A stretch of 10,786 bases of DNA from Sulfurimonas sp. (lineage in GTDB: Bacteria; Campylobacterota; Campylobacteria; Campylobacterales; Sulfurimonadaceae). The DNA is taken from positions 1 to 10,786 of the forward strand of contig JAMOSE010000111.1 in assembly GCA_027063215.1 (NCBI GenBank). The letters are read 5' to 3'. The position numbers were made by a program, and so were the translations under genes. Shown here piece by piece: positions 7,522 through 10,786 of the stretch; position 1 is the stretch's first letter; each line of letters starts with the position of its first letter. The notes beneath the pieces are model-generated. The model did not search any database and was not told where the DNA came from. It saw only the letters and a program-made list of their open reading frames with translations.

Positions 7522-7564
7522 ATAATCGCCTTGAAATCTATGATTTAAAATTGCGCGATTATAT
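7520..7564. repeat. 10-base inverted repeat spanning the valS promoter and start codon
   Basis: ATATAATCGC (7520-7529) and GCGATTATAT (7555-7564) are perfect reverse complements, 25 bases apart. On the minus strand one arm contains the TATAAT -10 box of valS, and the other contains part of the ribosome binding site and the first bases of the start codon. Nested almost at the same centre is a second inverted repeat, AAATC-TAT-GATTT (7534-7546), which would form a small hairpin just ahead of AAGG in the valS leader. The outer arms cannot pair in RNA if transcription starts near 7551, so any function would be at the DNA level. Confidence 0.5.
7558..7563 (-). promoter_or_regulatory. -10 box of the valS-sulP promoter
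   Basis: The minus strand reads TATAAT, predicting transcription from about 7551 and a leader of about 30 bases. No convincing -35 hexamer is present. The box sits in the 65-base gap between the GGDEF gene and valS and would drive valS and the tightly linked transporter gene. Confidence 0.55.
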
Positions 7565-7586
7565 CTAAAAGTAGGTGAGGGTTTGC

Positions 7587-8405
7587 TTAGATGCCTGTAA
7601 CTCTCTTTTTTATCTGAAGTTTATCATTATACATATGTTTGTCGGCATTTTCAATGACTTTTGCTAATTCATCCTTTGCTTTGAAACTGGTAACACCAAA
7701 AGAGAAGCTGAGCGTAAATTTTGTATCATGTGCTTTGAGTTTTTTTGTTAAGATATGTTCTCTTGCTTTGTTAAGACGTTTTAATGCAACAGCTTCAGGT
7801 GTATTTTCCGGAAAAATAACTATAAATTCATCTCCACCATAGCGAATTACATTTTGTTCAACAGACTTAAGCTGTGCTGCTATAAAAATGAGTACTTTAT
7901 CTCCTATAATATGGCCATGTGTATCATTAATTATTTTGAAATAATTTAGATCAATGATAGCAAGTGTCCCACCTTTTATAAATTTTTGATCTTCATCTAT
8001 ATAATTGTCATGCAGCCATTTTCTATTGTAGATATGTGTAAGTTCATCTTTATATACAGACTCTTTGAGTTTTTCGACTTCAAGACGCAAAGATTCTGTC
8101 TCTTTAAGTACATCTTGAAGGAGGTCTTCATTCTTATCACGCATTGCATTGAGTGCTTTATTTGTAGTTTCTGTCAGTTTATTGGCATTTTGGCTGGTTT
8201 GTGATTGGAGATCTGTTAAAAAAGCACACTCTTCTTCGAGAATTTTATGGGCAATTTTATTTTCATTTTCAAGATTAAGGTGATGCTCATTAGCATATTT
8301 TGAAAATATAGAAGAGTAGATACTTGGCGTTACAATACCCATTTTTGTAACTGCACTTTGTGTTTCATTTGTTACGATTTGCAATAAGTGATTATTGTTT
8401 TGCAT
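7587..8405 (-). CDS. GGDEF-domain protein, probable diguanylate cyclase
   Basis: The product has 272 residues and should make c-di-GMP from two GTP in the cytoplasm. No signal peptide or membrane segment is seen. Residues 1-75 are an unrecognised, mostly helical N-terminus. About 75-130 is a long coiled-coil-like stretch (NEDLLQDVLKETESLRLEVE) leading into the standard DELTHIYNRKWL hinge. The GGDEF domain covers about 132-270: AIIDLNYFKIINDTHGHIIGD provides the metal and GTP-binding residues, and RYGGDEF has an intact GGDEF at 190-194. The usual inhibitory I-site RxxD, which would precede it, reads SVEQ, so product inhibition through that site is not expected. The ATG at 8405 has AAGGA 10 bases upstream and AGAGG directly before it. 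It has its own extended -10 promoter and is divergent from the helicase gene. The input signal is unknown; the N-terminus matches no sensor domain I know. Confidence 0.93.
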   Translation of the reverse strand: MQNNNHLLQIVTNETQSAVTKMGIVTPSIYSSIFSKYANEHHLNLENENKIAHKILEEECAFLTDLQSQTSQNANKLTETTNKALNAMRDKNEDLLQDVLKETESLRLEVEKLKESVYKDELTHIYNRKWLHDNYIDEDQKFIKGGTLAIIDLNYFKIINDTHGHIIGDKVLIFIAAQLKSVEQNVIRYGGDEFIVIFPENTPEAVALKRLNKAREHILTKKLKAHDTKFTLSFSFGVTSFKAKDELAKVIENADKHMYNDKLQIKKRVTGI

Positions 8406-8437
8406 CCTCTAATTTTCCTTAAAATTTTATATTTGAA

Positions 8438-8446
8438 ATTCTACCA
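8438..8446 (-). promoter_or_regulatory. extended -10 promoter of the GGDEF gene
   Basis: On the minus strand TGGTAGAAT gives a TGN extension and a one-mismatch -10 hexamer. Transcription would start near 8431, leaving a leader of about 26 bases that carries the AAGGA ribosome binding site. The region upstream is very A/T-rich and has no clear -35 box, as is typical for sigma-70 promoters of this phylum. Confidence 0.5.
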
Positions 8447-8480
8447 TTATTTATAAATAATAATTCTTTTTTTTATAAAG

Positions 8481-8495
8481 TAATAATTATTTTTA
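8481..8495. promoter_or_regulatory. possible Fur-like operator in the GGDEF/helicase intergenic region
   Basis: TAATAATTATTTTTA matches the TAATAATnATTATTA Fur box that I recall for Helicobacter pylori at 13 of 14 fixed positions, and it contains the perfect palindrome AATAATTATT (8482-8491). A second TAATAATT lies 23 bases away at 8458-8465. The region is so A/T-rich that chance is a serious alternative, and the site lies about 50 bases outside both predicted core promoters. Confidence 0.2.
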
Positions 8496-8548
8496 TTCAT
8501 TTGTTACAATTATGGTCTGGCACTTAGAACACTTTAAAAGTTCCTCGC

Positions 8549-8554
8549 TATAAT
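8549..8554 (+). promoter_or_regulatory. -10 box of the helicase gene, implying a leaderless message
   Basis: A perfect TATAAT ends 6 bases before the ATG at 8561. Bacterial transcription usually starts 6-8 bases after the -10 box, which puts the first base of the message at or next to the A of the start codon. The bases before the ATG (TTCCGCC) contain no ribosome binding site, in agreement with leaderless translation. No good -35 is seen. Confidence 0.5.
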
Positions 8555-8560
8555 TCCGCC

Positions 8561-10642
8561 ATGCCTTTAACCCGTTTAAATGAAGAGCAGTATAAAGCTG
8601 CGACTTCCACTGCTAATCAAAATCTTATCATTGCTTCTGCAGGGACAGGGAAGACCTCTACTATTGTAGGGCGTATTGCCTATTTACTTGCCTCAGGAGT
8701 TTCTCCTCAAGAGATTTTACTGCTTACTTTTACCAATAAAGCAGCAGCGGAGATGGTTGCTCGTGTTGCAGAGTATTTTGGCGCTGATGTTGCCAAAAAG
8801 ATAGATGCAGGAACTTTTCATGCGGTGAGTTACCGATGGCTTAAAAAGCGTGATAAACGTGTAGTGTTGAAACAGCAACGTGAACTCAAAACGCTTTTTC
8901 GATCTGTTTTTGAGAAGCGTTCTTTTATGCATATTGATGCGGATGTGCAGCCTTATGGAGGGAATCATCTTTATGATCTTTACTCTTACTACCAAAATAC
9001 AGAACTTGAAAATAATTTTGAATCATGGCTTCTACAAAACTACCCTGAACATGAGCTTTTTGCACTAATCTATGCAGATGTTGTTGATGAGTTTGAGGCT
9101 TTAAAAAAAGAGTATGGATTTTTAAACTTTAATGATCTGCTTTTGGAGTTTCGTGCAATGGCAAAAGATACAGAACTGGGTTATAAAGAGGTACTTGTTG
9201 ATGAGTATCAAGATACCAATGCTTTGCAGGGTACTCTTATAGATGTTATGAATCCACCTTCACTCTTTTGTGTGGGCGATTATGATCAAAGTATCTATGC
9301 ATTTAATGGTGCAGATATTACTATTATAGGTTCTTTTACGAAAAAATATCCTGATGCCGTTGTCCATACGCTGACAAAAAATTACCGCTCAAGCAAGCCT
9401 ATTTTATCTCTGGCGAACAAAGTTATAGAGATAAATGAGAGAATCTATCCGAAAAAACTTGAAGTAACACGAACCGATATTACAGAGCCACCAAAACTGC
9501 TTGCTTTTGATGAACTGTTTGATCAATATCATGGTGTGGCAGACAAGATAAGTCAAAGTACTACTGCGCGTGAAGAGATAGCCGTTATCTTTCGCAACAA
9601 CTCCTCTGCGGACGGTATAGAAGTAGGGCTGCGTGAGCTTAATATAAACTGTAAACGCAAGGGTGGAACAAGCTTTTTTGACTCACGTGAGGTAAAAGCT
9701 GTTTTGGATCTCTATACACTTCTTATCAATGAGTCGGATATGATGGCTTTTATTCACCTTTTTGAGTTTGCACGAGGCATTGGATCTGCTATGGCAAAAG
9801 AGCTTTATATCGCACTCAAAGCTCTTGGGCAGGGGAGTATATTTTATGGTCTTTATGCGCCTGATGAGTCACTGAAAAATCCTTTTGAAAAACGCAAGCT
9901 TAATCACCAGCTTGGTCTCTTTGATGATTTTTTGGAACTTGGTGCTGTAGGGAAGTATGCAAAACTTGGTTTTGAAGCAAAGTTTATGAAAAATCCTATA
10001 CTTAAACACCCTAAATTAACAAAAGAATCGGCAACTTTCCTGCATAATTTTTATCTGCTCTTTCGCGATTTAAAAGGGATTAAACAGCCTAAAACTATTG
10101 TAAGAAAAATTGCAACTTCTGAGCTCTTTAAATATATATCTGATTATCTCTCAACTAAACGCGCAACACTTAAAGATGGCTCTATTGATGAGAAGCAAAA
10201 AGAGGAATCTCAGGTTCGTATCTCACGTAAGATGCTTCTGCTTCAAGAATTGGCAAATCCTTATAACGAGCATGAACGTTTTTTAAATGCGATGATACTT
10301 GGATCTTCTGATCTTACGCAAGGAGAAGGTGTAAACCTTTTGAGTGTTCATGCAAGTAAGGGTTTGGAATATAAAGAGGTCTATGTTGTTGATCTAATGG
10401 ATGGACGTTTTCCAAATAGAAAACTGATGCAGCGGGGTGGGAGTCTGGATGAAGAGCGGCGTCTTTTTTATGTAGCTGTGACGCGTGCAAAAGATATTCT
10501 CTATCTCAGTTTTGCAAAATATGACAAGATGAAAAAACAGAACTTTTTGCCAAGTCAGTTTTTATATGAGGCAGGACTTGTTGCAAAAGATGAGAATTAT
10601 CGTGCTCTTGTGATGAAAGAAGCGGATAAAGAGGAGAAATAA
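8561..10642 (+). CDS. UvrD/Rep/PcrA-family superfamily 1 DNA helicase
   Basis: The product is a 3'-5' DNA translocase and helicase of 693 residues, the normal family length, acting in replication restart or excision repair. All motifs are present in order: Q-motif LNEEQ (6-10), Walker A ASAGTGKTS (25-33, Lys31), motif Ia LLLTFTNKAAAEM, motif II DEYQDTN (214-220), motif III GDYDQSIYAFNGAD (239-252), motif IV NYRSS (274-278), the GGTSFFDSREVK region, motif V LLSVHASKGLEY (593-604) and motif VI EERRLFYVAVTRAK (631-644). In motif III the usual Trp-Arg before Gly-Ala is Phe248-Asn249. The C-terminus is short, without the long PcrA/UvrD tail. The ATG at 8561 is the only start that keeps motif Q, and an in-frame stop lies at 8525. 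It lacks a ribosome binding site. Family members rep, uvrD and pcrA cannot be told apart here. Confidence 0.95.
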   Translation: MPLTRLNEEQYKAATSTANQNLIIASAGTGKTSTIVGRIAYLLASGVSPQEILLLTFTNKAAAEMVARVAEYFGADVAKKIDAGTFHAVSYRWLKKRDKRVVLKQQRELKTLFRSVFEKRSFMHIDADVQPYGGNHLYDLYSYYQNTELENNFESWLLQNYPEHELFALIYADVVDEFEALKKEYGFLNFNDLLLEFRAMAKDTELGYKEVLVDEYQDTNALQGTLIDVMNPPSLFCVGDYDQSIYAFNGADITIIGSFTKKYPDAVVHTLTKNYRSSKPILSLANKVIEINERIYPKKLEVTRTDITEPPKLLAFDELFDQYHGVADKISQSTTAREEIAVIFRNNSSADGIEVGLRELNINCKRKGGTSFFDSREVKAVLDLYTLLINESDMMAFIHLFEFARGIGSAMAKELYIALKALGQGSIFYGLYAPDESLKNPFEKRKLNHQLGLFDDFLELGAVGKYAKLGFEAKFMKNPILKHPKLTKESATFLHNFYLLFRDLKGIKQPKTIVRKIATSELFKYISDYLSTKRATLKDGSIDEKQKEESQVRISRKMLLLQELANPYNEHERFLNAMILGSSDLTQGEGVNLLSVHASKGLEYKEVYVVDLMDGRFPNRKLMQRGGSLDEERRLFYVAVTRAKDILYLSFAKYDKMKKQNFLPSQFLYEAGLVAKDENYRALVMKEADKEEK

Positions 10643-10694
10643 GCTAAAAAATAATTTTCAACTTGTTTTTATAAATAAATTACAATAAATAAAG

Positions 10695-10700
10695 TATAAT
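10695..10700 (+). promoter_or_regulatory. -10 box for the gene starting at the right edge
   Basis: A perfect TATAAT lies in the very A/T-rich gap after the helicase gene. It predicts transcription from about 10707 and a leader of about 59 bases. It is the best of several A/T-rich candidates, and no -35 box is clear. Confidence 0.4.
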
Positions 10701-10712
10701 AAATTTCTTGTA

Positions 10713-10735
10713 AAACTCTCTGTATCGAGGAGTTT
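10713..10735 (+). other. hairpin at the predicted 5' end of the last transcript
   Basis: AAACT (10713-10717) pairs with AGTTT (10731-10735), and CTC (10718-10720) pairs with GAG (10727-10729). This gives an 8-base-pair stem with one bulged G and a TGTATC loop. It is followed by A, not T, so it is not a plus-strand terminator. It lies directly after the predicted start of transcription and could stabilise the message or act as a leader element. Confidence 0.35.
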
Positions 10736-10765
10736 AAAAATAAATTAATAAACAAATGAGTAGAT

Positions 10766-10786
10766 ATGAATTTTACGCTATTAAAA
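10766..10786 (+). CDS. start of an unidentified gene, cut by the window end
   Basis: ATG at 10766 opens a frame of seven codons (MNFTLLK) that runs off the window. A weak GAG lies 5 bases upstream, and a TATAAT box and leader hairpin precede it at a sensible distance. An alternative ATG at 10756 in another frame (MSRYEFYAIK) also stays open but has no ribosome binding site. Seven residues are too few to suggest a function. Confidence 0.4.

Noticed and set aside
8518..8533. TGGCAC that looks like the -24 half of a sigma-54 promoter upstream of the helicase
   Set aside because: The -12 half is absent: at the required distance the sequence reads ACAC instead of TTGC, and the TATAAT at 8549 explains transcription better.
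10643..10680. Possible terminator after the helicase gene
   Set aside because: The A and T runs at 10645-10670 do not form a convincing stem followed by a T run.
10756..10786. Alternative start of the last gene in another frame (MSRYEFYAIK)
   Set aside because: There is no ribosome binding site before it, while the ATG at 10766 has a GAG at a usable distance. The choice stays uncertain because so little of the gene is visible.

Overview
The window is a low-GC, densely packed piece of bacterial chromosome. Several independent signs point to Campylobacterota, probably a marine Sulfurimonas-like organism. The first gene is a MutS with a C-terminal HNH nuclease, an architecture known from this phylum, octocoral mitochondria and giant viruses. 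A solitary flgH carries a sigma-54 type promoter. The helicase and valyl-tRNA synthetase also look like this lineage. The assignment is by recognition only; no search was run. I see no rRNA, tRNA, CRISPR array, insertion sequence, phage gene or attachment site. Every gene looks intact except the two cut by the window edges.

Layout. (1) Bases 1-651 (+) hold the 3' part of a MutS7-type gene (end of the ATPase domain, then HNH). It converges, 3 bases apart, on yqeY (655-1098, -). (2) The 70-base gap at 1099-1168 holds overlapping divergent promoters: a TATAAT box for yqeY and a GG-N10-GC sigma-54 element for flgH. (3) flgH (1169-1897, +) overlaps by 56 bases a gene for an exported transglutaminase-fold protein (1842-3296, +). 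A strong hairpin terminator at 3295-3325 closes this pair and also serves the genes converging from the right. (4) A minus-strand block follows in transcription order: a GGDEF protein (8405-7587), valS (7521-4894) and a SulP anion transporter (4892-3354). valS and sulP are one base apart and surely share a transcript. valS has its own promoter, but no terminator is visible after the GGDEF gene. (5) A divergent 155-base gap at 8406-8560 holds promoters for the GGDEF gene and for a UvrD/Rep/PcrA-family helicase (8561-10642, +). The helicase message looks leaderless. (6) Bases 10643-10765 hold a promoter-like box and a leader hairpin before the first seven codons of another gene.

Functions. Most genes are housekeeping or envelope functions: DNA repair and replication (MutS7, UvrD-like helicase), translation (ValRS, possibly YqeY), anion uptake (SulP), flagellar L-ring (FlgH) and c-di-GMP signalling (GGDEF). 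The least explained part is the flgH-linked transglutaminase-like protein. It has a complete Cys-His-Asp triad, a signal peptide, and a ribosome binding site inside flgH, so it is a candidate uncharacterised flagellum- or envelope-linked enzyme. No obvious new multi-gene defence or mobile system is present.
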